64,000 bases of DNA, taken from NCBI GenBank assembly GCA_030603695.1, contig JAUVXF010000004.1, positions 62,001-126,000 on the forward strand. The letters are read 5' to 3'. Each line of letters starts with the position of its first letter. The first letter of the stretch is position 1. The position numbers and the translations under genes are program-made. Shown here piece after piece: positions 1 to 8,131 of this stretch. The notes beneath the pieces were generated by a model. It was not told where the DNA came from. It ran no database searches and worked only from the letters and a program-made list of their open reading frames with translations. Source of the stretch: Natronohydrobacter sp. GTDB taxonomy: Bacteria > Pseudomonadota > Alphaproteobacteria > Rhodobacterales > Rhodobacteraceae.

Positions 1-1
1 C

Positions 2-118
2 ACCATGCGCCGCCACAAGGGGTCTATCACCTCTGTCATGGAAGAACTGCGCCTGCCGCGCCGCACCTTGAACGAGAAGATGGCGAAATACGGGTTGGTG
101 CGGTCGGATTATGTCTAG
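2..118 (+). CDS. C-terminal end of a sigma54-dependent response regulator, DctD/NtrC-like (partial)
   Basis: Only the last 38 codons are in the window; the reading frame is open at the left edge and stops with TAG at 116-118. The peptide has the pattern of a Fis-type helix-turn-helix that closes NtrC-family regulators, with the block LPRRTLNEKMAKYGL, which is characteristic of C4-dicarboxylate regulators of the DctD group. In such proteins this domain binds enhancer sites upstream of sigma54 promoters. The receiver and AAA+ domains would lie outside the window, so the DctD identity is inferred from the tail only. Confidence 0.75.
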   Translation, partial: TMRRHKGSITSVMEELRLPRRTLNEKMAKYGLVRSDYV

Positions 119-151
119 GCCCGGCGGGTGCGGGGCGGTGCGGTGATGCAG

Positions 152-205
152 GCGCGCGCAGGGTGGGGCGCGATATGGCCTGCCACCCCCGCGCGCGCGC
201 GATTT
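152..205 (+). terminator. Possible terminator hairpin behind the DctD-like gene
   Basis: GCGCGCGC (152-159) can pair with GCGCGCGC (191-198), and GGGTGG (161-166) with CCACCC (183-188), giving a long GC-rich stem 34 bases after the stop codon. Four T residues follow at 203-206. The internal mismatch and the long loop make it imperfect. Confidence 0.4.
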
Positions 206-206
206 T

Positions 207-727
207 CCGTCACAAGTTGGAACAGCGCCAGCGCGGCTGGTAAAATGGTGAAATTTGCGGCGCGTTTGTGCCTCTGTCACAAAGCCGCAAGAAAGCCGCA
301 AGAAAGCCATTGTGTTTTCTATCCATTCCCCTCTATTCTACACATGTAAAGTTGCGCCCTGCCAAAGTGGCGCTTCTGAACGGATTTCGCTGCTCTGGAT
401 GGTTGCGCGTGTATTTTCCCGCATCTCTGGTGGCAGATGGATAGGCCGCAAGGCTCAGGCGCTCGTGCTGCTGTGACCAGCCGCCGGGCAGATAACGAAA
501 GCGCGCCGCAGGATGCGGCGTATCAGGAACCGCAATGACAGGTGTCAGACGCATTAACCCCGGTAAATTTCCAAGGTCAGACCTTGCCAATACGGGTGTT
601 TTATCGCTGTGCTCGGCCCTGCCTTATGCTCAGACAAGTCACGCCCGGATGTTTGCCACAGATGCCCGCCCATGCCGTATGGCAGCGCGCAGCCATTTGG
701 CAAGCCTGAGGCGCGCATTGGATATAC
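207..727 (+). promoter_or_regulatory. Long leader and promoter region of rne, with several hairpins
   Basis: About 520 bases without a convincing gene precede rne. Visible structure: an 11-base tandem repeat GCCGCAAGAAA at 284-294 and 295-305; a perfect 7-bp stem CGCCGCA/TGCGGCG with a 3-base loop at 504-520; a 12-base palindrome TGACAGGTGTCA at 536-547; and a 6-bp stem CAAGGT/ACCTTG at 572-586. In E. coli the long rne leader folds into hairpins through which RNase E controls its own mRNA. The same role here is inference. No promoter could be fixed with confidence. Confidence 0.4.
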
Positions 728-3517
728 ATGGCTCAGAAAATGCTGATCGATGCCACCCACGCGGAAGAGACCCGCGTTGTGGTGGTGGATGGAAACAAAG
801 TCGAGGAATTTGATTTCGAGACGGCCAGCAGGCGTCAGCTTGCTGGGAATATCTACCTGGCCAAGGTGACACGGGTTGAACCCTCGTTGCAGGCCGCTTT
901 CGTGGATTATGGCGGCAATCGTCACGGGTTTTTGGCGTTCAACGAAATCCACCCGGATTATTACCAGATCCCTGCTGCCGATCGTGCTGCCCTTCTGGAA
1001 GAAGAGCGCGCGCTTGCCAATGATGGCGATGACGAGGACGACGCAAGCCCCCGCGCCCAGAAAGGGCGCAAGCAGGTGCAGCGCAGTTCGTCGCGGCGCC
1101 GTTCAGATTCGCGCCCAGAGCGCAGCAAGGCCCCCGATCAGGTGGAAACGCGCGAAATTTCCGGCATGGATATTGTCGAGCCGGATGACGAGGCCGATGA
1201 TACCCTGATTGCAGAGGGGTTCATACCGCAAGACCCGCAGCCAGACAGCGGCGCAGAGCCGACAGAGGCCCCGCGCGAGACCGCCGAGCGCGAGCACGAA
1301 GAGCCTTACCGCGCCGCCGATCATGCCACAGAGATTGATGACCGCATCGAATCTGTATCTGAGGGGGATCCTGCGGAAGATATGCGCCCGCGCCGCAAGC
1401 CGCGCATGCGCCGCTACAAGATTCAGGAAGTGATCAAAGTGCGCCAGATCATGCTGGTGCAGGTGGTGAAGGAAGAGCGCGGCAATAAAGGCGCTGCGCT
1501 GACAACCTATCTGTCTTTGGCGGGCCGCTATTGCGTGCTGATGCCCAATACGGCGCGCGGCGGCGGGATCAGCCGCAAGATTACCAATGCGGCCGACCGC
1601 CAAAAGCTGAAAGCCATTGCAGGCGAAATTGAAGTGCCCGAAGGCGCGGGCCTGATTATCCGCACGGCAGGCGCGAACCGCACCAAGGCCGAGATCAAGC
1701 GCGATTATGAATATCTGCTGCGCCTGTGGGAACAGATCCGCGAATTGACGCTGAAATCCATCGCGCCAACGCCCATCTATGAAGAGGGCGATCTGATCAA
1801 GCGGACAATCCGCGATCTGTACAGCAAGAATATTGACGAGGTTCTGGTCGAAGGCGAGGCGGGCTATCGCACTGCCAAGGATTTCATGAAAATGATCATG
1901 CCATCCCACGCCAAGAACGTGAAGCTGTATCAAGAACCCATGCCGCTTTTTGCCCGCTATCAGGTGGAAAGCTATCTGGCCGCGATGTTCAACCCCACGG
2001 TGCAGCTGCCCTCTGGCGGGTATATCGTGATCGGGATTACCGAGGCGCTGGTGGCGATCGATATCAACTCTGGCCGTGCCACGCGCGAAGGCTCTATCGA
2101 GGAAACCGCGCTCAAGACAAATCTGGAGGCCGCCGCAGAGATTGCGCGCCAGTTGCGCTTGCGCGATCTGGCCGGGCTGATCGTGATTGACTTTATCGAC
2201 ATGGAAGAGCGCAAGAATAACGCCGCTGTCGAAAAGATGCTGAAAGACAAGCTGAAACACGACCGCGCGCGGATTCAGGTGGGCCGGATTTCGGGCTTTG
2301 GCCTGTTGGAGATGAGCCGCCAGCGCTTGCGCCCCGGCATGTTGGAAGCCACAACCCAGCCTTGCCCGCATTGCCATGGCACGGGGCTTATCCGGTCTGA
2401 TGACAGTATGGGCCTGATGGTTTTGCGCCAGATTGAAGAAGAAGGCACACGCGGCAAATCGCGCGAGGTGCTGGTGCGCGCGCCTGCGGCGGTGGTGAAT
2501 TTCATCATCAATTCCAAGCGCGAGCATCTGGCGCAGATTGAATTGCGCTATGGGATGGCGGTGCGTCTGGAAGCCGATCCGCGCATGGTCAGCCCGGATT
2601 TTGAGATCGAGAAATTCAAGACGGCAACGCGTGTTCCGGTGCAGCCATCCGAGGTTGTGTCCATTTCCACCACGCTGATGCCTGATCTGGAAGAAGATGA
2701 TCTTGTCCTTGAGGAGGATGACGACGAGGCCGAGGCGGAAGAGCGCGCAGAGAGCAGCGAAAGCAGCGATGCGCCCGAAGCGACGCTGGAAGCCAATGGC
2801 CAGCCGCGCAAAAAGCGCCGTCGTCGTCGGCGCAAGCGGGGCGGAAATGGTGGCGCGTCAGACGAGGGGCAGTCCTTGCAAGAGAGCGGGGATGATGCTG
2901 ACGCCGAGGGCGATACTGGCACGGATGACGCGCCAGCGCAGGACAGCACAGCACCCGACGCGGCGCAGGATATCGCCCCGGTTGAGGATGCTGCCGAACC
3001 CAAGAAAAAGCCCGCGCCCAAGCGCCGCAGCCGCAAATCGGCAGCCAAGGCCGGGGCAGCGGATGCGCCAGAAATCGCGCCAGAGGCAAGCGATGGCGCC
3101 GGTGATCTGCCCGAAGCTGTGGCAGAGGCGGCAGAGGCGACAGAGGCAGAGGTTCCGGCCAAGCCCAAACGCAGCCGCCGCAAACCCGCCGCCAAGAAGG
3201 CAAGCCCAGAGGCAGAAAGCGTAAGCGCCCCTGTCGATGCAGCGGATGGCGAAAGCGAGCAGGTGGCAGCGATGCCAGAGGCCACGGCCCCGACCGCGCC
3301 TGATGTGGTGCATACAGAGGCCGCGCCAGAGGCCCAGAGCGCACCGGAGAGCAGCCCGGTGCCAGCGGCGGCGCAAGCTGAACCCGAGCCAAGTGCCGCC
3401 CCAACCGAGGTGGCGGAACCTGTCGCAGCGGCAGAGCCTGCCATTGCGCCAGAGGCGCCCGCAGCCCCCAAACCGCCGCAGAAAAAGCGCATTGGCTGGT
3501 GGTCTGGCCGGTCTTGA
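728..3517 (+). CDS. rne: Ribonuclease E
   Basis: Single-strand-specific endoribonuclease that starts mRNA decay and matures rRNA and tRNA; normally membrane-associated and the scaffold of the degradosome. The 929-residue product opens with MAQKMLIDATHAEE and an S1 RNA-binding domain from about residue 36. That S1 domain is split by an acidic/basic insertion at about residues 86-228 and resumes at VKEERGNKGAALTTY. The DNase I-like catalytic part follows, with the metal-binding aspartates in AIDINSG (about 444) and VIDFIDM (about 488), and the zinc-link CPHC at 546-549. From about residue 690 the protein is a disordered Ala/Pro/Glu/Lys-rich tail, ending in a KKRIGWW motif. It stands alone on its transcript. 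Confidence 0.97.
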   Translation: MAQKMLIDATHAEETRVVVVDGNKVEEFDFETASRRQLAGNIYLAKVTRVEPSLQAAFVDYGGNRHGFLAFNEIHPDYYQIPAADRAALLEEERALANDGDDEDDASPRAQKGRKQVQRSSSRRRSDSRPERSKAPDQVETREISGMDIVEPDDEADDTLIAEGFIPQDPQPDSGAEPTEAPRETAEREHEEPYRAADHATEIDDRIESVSEGDPAEDMRPRRKPRMRRYKIQEVIKVRQIMLVQVVKEERGNKGAALTTYLSLAGRYCVLMPNTARGGGISRKITNAADRQKLKAIAGEIEVPEGAGLIIRTAGANRTKAEIKRDYEYLLRLWEQIRELTLKSIAPTPIYEEGDLIKRTIRDLYSKNIDEVLVEGEAGYRTAKDFMKMIMPSHAKNVKLYQEPMPLFARYQVESYLAAMFNPTVQLPSGGYIVIGITEALVAIDINSGRATREGSIEETALKTNLEAAAEIARQLRLRDLAGLIVIDFIDMEERKNNAAVEKMLKDKLKHDRARIQVGRISGFGLLEMSRQRLRPGMLEATTQPCPHCHGTGLIRSDDSMGLMVLRQIEEEGTRGKSREVLVRAPAAVVNFIINSKREHLAQIELRYGMAVRLEADPRMVSPDFEIEKFKTATRVPVQPSEVVSISTTLMPDLEEDDLVLEEDDDEAEAEERAESSESSDAPEATLEANGQPRKKRRRRRRKRGGNGGASDEGQSLQESGDDADAEGDTGTDDAPAQDSTAPDAAQDIAPVEDAAEPKKKPAPKRRSRKSAAKAGAADAPEIAPEASDGAGDLPEAVAEAAEATEAEVPAKPKRSRRKPAAKKASPEAESVSAPVDAADGESEQVAAMPEATAPTAPDVVHTEAAPEAQSAPESSPVPAAAQAEPEPSAAPTEVAEPVAAAEPAIAPEAPAAPKPPQKKRIGWWSGRS

Positions 3518-3530
3518 TGTCTCGCATCTT

Positions 3531-3558
3531 CCAAGGGCCATGTTGCACTGGCCCTTGG
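3531..3558 (+). terminator. Hairpin downstream of rne
   Basis: A perfect 10-bp stem CCAAGGGCCA/TGGCCCTTGG with an 8-base loop begins 13 bases after the rne stop codon. No T-run follows, so it may be a Rho-assisted terminator or a 3'-end stabiliser rather than a classical intrinsic terminator. Confidence 0.5.
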
Positions 3559-3677
3559 GCGCGGCCTGCGCTGCGACATGGCAGCGCATGGCACGCAATC
3601 GTGACGTGTATTGGCGTGACGATCCTTGGCCGCGGGCGTATCTGTAGCCTGCGGCGACGGTTCGGGAAGGCTGAGAC

Positions 3678-4430
3678 ATGTTCGGGATAGATGTATTCGA
3701 TGCAGGGCTAGTCGCTGCGCTGATGATCGCTTTCGGGGCGGGGATCTTGTCGTTTCTCTCGCCCTGCGTTTTGCCCATCGTGCCGCCCTATCTGGCCTAT
3801 ATGGGCGGGATTTCCATGCAAGAACTGACAGAGGAGGGCCGCGCCTCGCGCCGGGCCATTCTGCCGGCGCTGTTTTTCTTCATGGGCCTGTCCACGGTGT
3901 TTTTGCTTCTGGGTTTCACGGCCTCGACCATGGGGCATTTGTTCTTGCGCAATGCCGAACTGTTCGGCCAGATTGCCGGGGCGGTGGTGATCGTGTTTGG
4001 CCTGCATTTTCTGGGTGTGTTCCGCATTCCGTTTCTGATGCGCGAGGCGCGGATTGATGCGGGTGATCGCGGTGGGTCTGCCTTTGGGGCCTATGTGCTG
4101 GGTCTGGCCTTTGCCTTTGGCTGGACGCCCTGCATTGGCCCGGTGCTGGGCGCGATACTGACACTTGCCGCCACAGATGCCACTGTGGCGCGCGGCACAG
4201 CCATGTTGGGGGTCTATGCTTTGGGGCTTGGGTTGCCCTTCTTGCTGGCGGCAGTGTTTGTGCAACGCTCTATGGGGCTGATGCAGCGGCTGAAGCGGCA
4301 TATGGCGGTGATCGAGAAGGTCATGGGCCTGTTGCTGCTGGCTGTGGGGCTGGCGCTGATTACGGGCGCGTTTTCTGCTTTTTCGTGGTGGCTGCTGGAA
4401 ACATTCCCCGCCATGCAGCGTTTGGGATAA
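3678..4430 (+). CDS. ccdA: Cytochrome c biogenesis protein CcdA (DsbD-like transmembrane protein)
   Basis: Six-helix inner-membrane protein that passes electrons from cytoplasmic thioredoxin to periplasmic thiol proteins, keeping apocytochrome c cysteines reduced for haem ligation. The 250-residue length is typical of CcdA. The two redox cysteines sit in the expected helix contexts, LSPCVLPIVPPY (Cys30) and WTPCIGPVLG (Cys152). Hydrophobic segments cover nearly the whole chain. A weak GAAGG lies upstream of the ATG. No thioredoxin-like partner (CcmG/ResA) is adjacent. It converges on the minus-strand DUF1489 gene, leaving 6 bases between stop codons. Confidence 0.93.
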   Translation: MFGIDVFDAGLVAALMIAFGAGILSFLSPCVLPIVPPYLAYMGGISMQELTEEGRASRRAILPALFFFMGLSTVFLLLGFTASTMGHLFLRNAELFGQIAGAVVIVFGLHFLGVFRIPFLMREARIDAGDRGGSAFGAYVLGLAFAFGWTPCIGPVLGAILTLAATDATVARGTAMLGVYALGLGLPFLLAAVFVQRSMGLMQRLKRHMAVIEKVMGLLLLAVGLALITGAFSAFSWWLLETFPAMQRLG

Positions 4431-4436
4431 GGCGGG

Positions 4437-4868
4437 CTAGAGCAGGCCGATTTCTGCGAGTGCCTTGTCCAGATCAGGGGGAAGGGCGTCATCCCCGGTG
4501 CGCGCTTTGGGCAGGTCTGGGGGTGCATCTTTGGCGCTGAGGTAGCGCCAGCCCTGAAACGGGCGTTTGGGTGCGGCATGGGTGCGGATGATCTCTGGCG
4601 CCAGCACGATCCCGCAGCGCAATATTCCGTCTGCGCCTTGCACTTCATCCAGCCGCAACAGGCGTTGGCGGGCCAGCACAACCCCTTTGAACACCCAATA
4701 GAGCGAGCCGCCCGCCAGCAATTCCGCGCCGCGCTTTGGCCACATGCGGGTAACATGGCGCGGCAACCCGTCCGGCCCAAGGGCGCGGGGGTTTTGGTGC
4801 CACTGTGCCAGATCCTCGACACCCTCGGCGCCGACACAAAGTTTGATAAGATGAAGCGGGTCTTTCAT
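4437..4868 (-). CDS. DUF1489 family protein
   Basis: Conserved alphaproteobacterial protein of unknown function, 143 residues from the chosen start MKDPLHLIKLCVGAEG, which is the usual N-terminus of this family; an in-frame extension to 5087 would overlap nrdJ and lacks family similarity. The chain contains several conserved Trp and Arg positions (LAQWHQNPRAL, WPKRGAELL) and no membrane segment or recognisable catalytic motif. It is divergent from nrdJ and shares the 116-base gap between them. The family assignment is from the N-terminal and central sequence pattern. Confidence 0.85.
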   Translation of the reverse strand: MKDPLHLIKLCVGAEGVEDLAQWHQNPRALGPDGLPRHVTRMWPKRGAELLAGGSLYWVFKGVVLARQRLLRLDEVQGADGILRCGIVLAPEIIRTHAAPKRPFQGWRYLSAKDAPPDLPKARTGDDALPPDLDKALAEIGLL

Positions 4869-4916
4869 GGCTGTGGTTTTAGCCTGTCCTGCGCGCGGGG
4901 CAAGTGCGCAATTGCG

Positions 4917-4945
4917 TTGACCCGCGCGGGCCTGGGGCTTATCTT
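4917..4945 (+). promoter_or_regulatory. Probable sigma70-type promoter of nrdJ
   Basis: TTGACC (4917-4922) and TATCTT (4940-4945) are separated by exactly 17 bases, placing a start site about 33 bases before the nrdJ ATG. The leader is too short to hold a cobalamin riboswitch. Confidence 0.6.
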
Positions 4946-4984
4946 GTAGCCTCTTGCCCCAATGACCACCAAAGGATGCGCCCG

Positions 4985-7249
4985 ATGAGCCGCTTTGCCG
5001 CCCCCATTGCCGAACAGATCTGGGATATGAAATACCGTCTGAAAGCGGCAGATGGCACGCCGATTGACCAAAGCGTGGAAGATACATGGCGCCGCATTGC
5101 CCGCGCCTTGGCGCAGGTAGAGGCCGATCCAGAGCATTGGGAAGGCCGGTTTTACAGCGCGCTGGAGGATTTCAAATTCCTGCCCGCAGGCCGGATTACG
5201 GCCGGGGCCGGAACCGGGCGCGCAGTGACGCTGTTTAACTGCTTTGTCATGGGCACGATTCCCGACAGTATGGGCGGCATATTCGAGATGCTGAAAGAAG
5301 CCGCGCTGACCATGCAGCAGGGCGGGGGTATTGGCTATGATTTCAGCACCATCCGGCCCAAGGGTGCGCCGGTTTCCGGTGTGGCGGCCGATGCTTCCGG
5401 CCCGCTATCCTTTATGGATGTGTGGGATGCGATGTGCCGCACCATCATGTCGGCAGGCTCGCGCCGGGGGGCGATGATGGCGACAATGCGCTGTGACCAC
5501 CCCGATATCGAGGCGTTTATCGCCGCCAAGCAAGATGCCGCGCGGCTGCGGATGTTCAACCTCTCTGTTCTGGTGAGCGATGCGTTCATGGATGCTGTAA
5601 AGGCAGATGGCCCGTGGGATCTGGAATTTGACGGGCGCGTGTATCAAACCATTCAGGCGCGCGACCTGTGGAACCGGATCATGCGCGCGACCTATGATTA
5701 TGCCGAACCGGGGGTGATTTTCATTGATCGCATCAATGCCGCCAATAACCTGAATTATTGCGAAACCATCGCTGCCACCAACCCATGCGGGGAACAGCCC
5801 TTGCCGCCCTATGGGGCCTGCCTGTTGGGGTCTATCAATCTGGCGCGGCTGGTGCGCGATCCGTTCGGGCAAGAGGCCAGCCTGGATATGGGCGCGCTGC
5901 AAGAGCTGGTGGGGCTGGCGGTGCGGATGATGGATAATGTGGTGGATGCCAGCCGCTTCCCGCTGGAGGCGCAGGCGCAAGAGGCACAGGCCAAGCGCCG
6001 CATTGGCCTTGGGGTAACGGGGCTGGCGGATGCGCTGCTGATGGTGGGGCTGCGCTATGGCTCGGAACCCGCAGTGGCGCAACTGGATATGTGGATGCGC
6101 GCCATCGCGCGCGCCGCCTATCTGGCCAGTGTTGATCTGGCGCGCGAGAAGGGCGCATTTCCCTTGTTCGATGCTGACGCCTATCTGGCCTCTGGCACGA
6201 TGCGCGCCATGGATGAGGATGTGCGCGAGGCCATCCGCGCGCATGGTATCCGCAATGCGCTGCTGACATCCATCGCGCCCACAGGCACGATCAGCCTTTA
6301 TGCAGGCAATGTCAGTTCCGGGATAGAGCCTGTCTTTGCCTATGAATACACCCGCAAAGTGCTGCAAAAAGACGGTGCGCGCAGCGAAGAGCGTGTAGAG
6401 GATTACGCCGTGCGCCTGTGGCGCCAGCGCCATGGAGATGCGCCTTTGCCCGATTATTTTGTCAATGCGCAAACCTTGGCCCCCATGGATCATGTGCGCA
6501 TGCAGGCCGCGGCCCAGAAATGGGTGGACAGTTCTATTTCCAAAACCATCAACTGCCCGGAAGATATCAGCTTTGATGCCTTCAAAGATGTCTATATGGC
6601 CGCCTGGGATATGGGCTGCAAAGGCTGCACCACCTATCGGCCCAATGCGGTGACAGGCTCTGTTCTGTCGGTTTCTGAGAAAAGCGAGGCTGTGCCTCAG
6701 GCCGATAAGGGCGCAGATGTGGTGTATCTGTCCACGCCCTTTGACAGGCCAGAGGCGCTGGAGGGCCATACCTACAAGCTGAAATGGCCGGGATCAGAGC
6801 ATGCCATCTATGTCACCGTCAATGACACGGTGATAAATGGCCATCGCCGCCCGTTCGAGATTTTCATCAACTCCAAGAATATGGAGCATTTTGCCTGGAC
6901 AGTGGCCTTGACGCGGATGATTTCGGCCGTGTTCCGGCGCGGGGGGGATGTGTCTTTTGTGGTGGAAGAATTGAAAGCGGTGTTTGATCCGCGTGGCGGG
7001 GCTTGGGTGCAGGGGCGCTATATCCCCTCTATCTTGGCTGCGATTGGCGGTGTGATCGAAGAACACCTTATCCGCATCGGCTTTATCGCGGGGGCGGGGC
7101 TGGGTTTGAAAGCCGACCCACATGGCGCGCGCATGGGTGGAGCAGATGCCCCATCGGGCCGCGCCTGCCCCTCTTGCGGGGCCTATGAAATGGTGATGAT
7201 TGAAGGCTGCATGACCTGCCGCGCCTGTGGGCAATCCAAATGCGGCTAA
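4985..7249 (+). CDS. nrdJ: Adenosylcobalamin-dependent (class II) ribonucleotide reductase
   Basis: Reduces ribonucleotides to deoxyribonucleotides for DNA synthesis, using a B12-generated thiyl radical, so it works with or without oxygen. The 754-residue product starts at MSRFAAPIAEQIW, preceded by AAGGA at 4972-4976. Residues expected of the ten-stranded barrel are present: Cys86 and Cys279 as the reducing pair, and Asn266, Cys268 and Glu270 in the NPCGE radical site. The phosphate-binding stretch APTGTISLYAGNVSSG is also clear. A C-terminal domain carries two CxxC pairs (CPSCG and CRACG), presumably the redox-active tail. An upstream in-frame start at 4904 is not supported. Confidence 0.95.
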   Translation: MSRFAAPIAEQIWDMKYRLKAADGTPIDQSVEDTWRRIARALAQVEADPEHWEGRFYSALEDFKFLPAGRITAGAGTGRAVTLFNCFVMGTIPDSMGGIFEMLKEAALTMQQGGGIGYDFSTIRPKGAPVSGVAADASGPLSFMDVWDAMCRTIMSAGSRRGAMMATMRCDHPDIEAFIAAKQDAARLRMFNLSVLVSDAFMDAVKADGPWDLEFDGRVYQTIQARDLWNRIMRATYDYAEPGVIFIDRINAANNLNYCETIAATNPCGEQPLPPYGACLLGSINLARLVRDPFGQEASLDMGALQELVGLAVRMMDNVVDASRFPLEAQAQEAQAKRRIGLGVTGLADALLMVGLRYGSEPAVAQLDMWMRAIARAAYLASVDLAREKGAFPLFDADAYLASGTMRAMDEDVREAIRAHGIRNALLTSIAPTGTISLYAGNVSSGIEPVFAYEYTRKVLQKDGARSEERVEDYAVRLWRQRHGDAPLPDYFVNAQTLAPMDHVRMQAAAQKWVDSSISKTINCPEDISFDAFKDVYMAAWDMGCKGCTTYRPNAVTGSVLSVSEKSEAVPQADKGADVVYLSTPFDRPEALEGHTYKLKWPGSEHAIYVTVNDTVINGHRRPFEIFINSKNMEHFAWTVALTRMISAVFRRGGDVSFVVEELKAVFDPRGGAWVQGRYIPSILAAIGGVIEEHLIRIGFIAGAGLGLKADPHGARMGGADAPSGRACPSCGAYEMVMIEGCMTCRACGQSKCG

Positions 7250-7266
7250 GGCTGGCGCAAGGGGGC

Positions 7267-7293
7267 CGCTGGACAAACACACACTGTCCAGCG
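7267..7293 (+). terminator. Hairpin behind nrdJ
   Basis: Perfect 9-bp inverted repeat CGCTGGACA/TGTCCAGCG with a 9-base AC-rich loop, 17 bases after the nrdJ stop codon. No T-run follows; it probably marks the mRNA 3' end. Confidence 0.5.
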
Positions 7294-7299
7294 CCATCA

Positions 7300-7443
7300 G
7301 GGCCAGAATGTTTCTTGGATATCTAAAGCAATTTCTGAAAACGGTGATAGACGGTTTCGGTTTGAAATTGCGACAGGGACGGAGAGCTTAAAGCTCTCGC
7401 CTGCACTCAAAGCGAACCGCGCCGCCCTGGGAGCGGCGTTTTT
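7300..7443 (+). ncRNA. Candidate small RNA or structured 3' region ending in an intrinsic terminator
   Basis: Between nrdJ and tRNA-Phe no gene is convincing on either strand, yet the plus strand carries three nested or successive stems: CAATTTC...GAAATTG enclosing a smaller repeat, the near-palindrome GAGAGCTT-A-AAGCTCTC at 7382-7398, and a terminator at 7420-7443. Because the hairpin behind nrdJ already lies at 7267, a second terminator 150 bases on suggests a separate transcript or a processed 3'UTR RNA. A TATCTA at 7320-7325 could be a -10 element but has no good -35. I do not recognise the RNA family. Confidence 0.35.
7420..7443 (+). terminator. Intrinsic terminator
   Basis: CGCCGC/GCGGCG stem with a 7-base loop followed directly by TTTTT on the plus strand. 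Reading the minus strand, no T-run follows, so it ends plus-strand transcription only. Confidence 0.75.
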
Positions 7444-7776
7444 CGTCGGCTTGCAAGCGCGCAGAGCGTTGCGCCCCGCAGGTTCCCATCCGATCATCAG
7501 CTGACACCCGGAATAATGCTGGCCCTGCAAAGCGGCCTGTGGGGCCGTCAATGCCCAAAGCTGACGTGGGCCAGATGGTCGATCCTCTGAAGCTGGCGCA
7601 AATCGATATTCTTGATCTGCCCATACTGGGTTCTTTGGCGCGCCAAAGCAGGCAAGATATTCACGCAGCCGCGCATCCCGAAACCTTGCCATGCCAAGCC
7701 GTGTTTTCAGGAAGGTCGCGCAACGTTCCGGTACGGATCAGACGCTACACTCCACGAACCATTTCAGCTTGTTAAG
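7444..7776. other. Gap between candidate small RNA and tRNA-Phe, nothing recognised
   Basis: About 330 bases. Open frames exist on both strands (for example a 131-codon minus frame covering 7297-7692), but none has a start signal, composition or motif that I recognise. It may hold a decayed gene; I see no inverted repeats of an insertion sequence and no integrase next to the tRNA. Confidence 0.4.
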
Positions 7777-7851
7777 TGGTGCCCGGGGGCGGAATCGAAC
7801 CACCGACACGAGGATTTTCAATCCACTGCTCTACCCCTGAGCTACCCGGGC
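7777..7851 (-). tRNA. tRNA-Phe (GAA)
   Basis: The reverse strand folds into a full cloverleaf: acceptor GCCCGGG (7851-7845) pairing with CCCGGGC (7787-7781), D-arm GCTCAGGGGTAGAGC, anticodon GAA at 7819-7817 in a TTGAAAA loop, and a T-arm with GGTTCGATTCC. The discriminator is A and the 3' CCA is encoded (7779-7777). It follows yacG on the same strand, as in many alphaproteobacterial infA-maf-yacG clusters, and is probably co-transcribed with them. Confidence 0.96.
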
Positions 7852-7954
7852 ACGGGTGCATCTTTCGATGCGAAGCGCGGTGTTTCGCGCTGGGTGAGGG
7901 TGTATTATTGCAGGCTCTGCGCACTGTCCAGAGGCTTTGCGAAAAAACTCGCGG

Positions 7955-8131
7955 CTATTTCTGATCCTCTTGGGATGGGGCATCGGCAGTTTCCTCATCC
8001 ATCTCTGTGAGAGGGGCGGGAATGGCATAATCGGCGCGCAGCCAGCGGGCCAGATCCACATCTGCGCAGCGGCGCGAGCAGAAGGGCTTATAGGCGGGGT
8101 CTGTTGGTTTGCGGCAGATTGGGCAGCTCAT
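7955..8131 (-). CDS. yacG: Zinc-binding protein YacG (DNA gyrase inhibitor family)
   Basis: A 58-residue protein with the YacG zinc pattern: MSCPICRK at the N-terminus and FCSRRCADVDLARWL further on, giving four cysteines (CxxC...CxxxC). In E. coli YacG binds GyrB and inhibits DNA gyrase. The C-terminal half is acidic and likely disordered. The ATG overlaps the stop codon of the upstream RNase E/G-like gene (ATGA), so the two are translationally coupled. Short length and clear motifs make this a confident small gene; tRNA-Phe lies 103 bases downstream. Confidence 0.93.
   Translation of the reverse strand: MSCPICRKPTDPAYKPFCSRRCADVDLARWLRADYAIPAPLTEMDEETADAPSQEDQK

Noticed and set aside
536-547. 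TGACAGGTGTCA palindrome in the rne leader as a specific operator
   Set aside because: A 12-base palindrome is easily found by chance, and no regulator or repeated site supports it; kept only as part of the leader description.
1103-2527. 474-codon minus-strand frame opposite rne
   Set aside because: Antisense shadow of the conserved RNase E catalytic domain; no family-like sequence.
4869-4984. Possible cobalamin riboswitch upstream of the B12-dependent nrdJ
   Set aside because: Only 116 bases separate the divergent genes and the mapped promoter leaves a leader of about 33 bases; no B12-box is visible.
7297-7692. 131-codon minus-strand frame between nrdJ and tRNA-Phe
   Set aside because: No start signal or recognisable motif, and it runs across the plus-strand terminator at 7420-7443. 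I treat it as non-coding or decayed.
7777-7851. tRNA-Phe as an integration site for a mobile element
   Set aside because: No integrase, no direct repeat of the tRNA 3' end and no foreign-looking gene block on either side.
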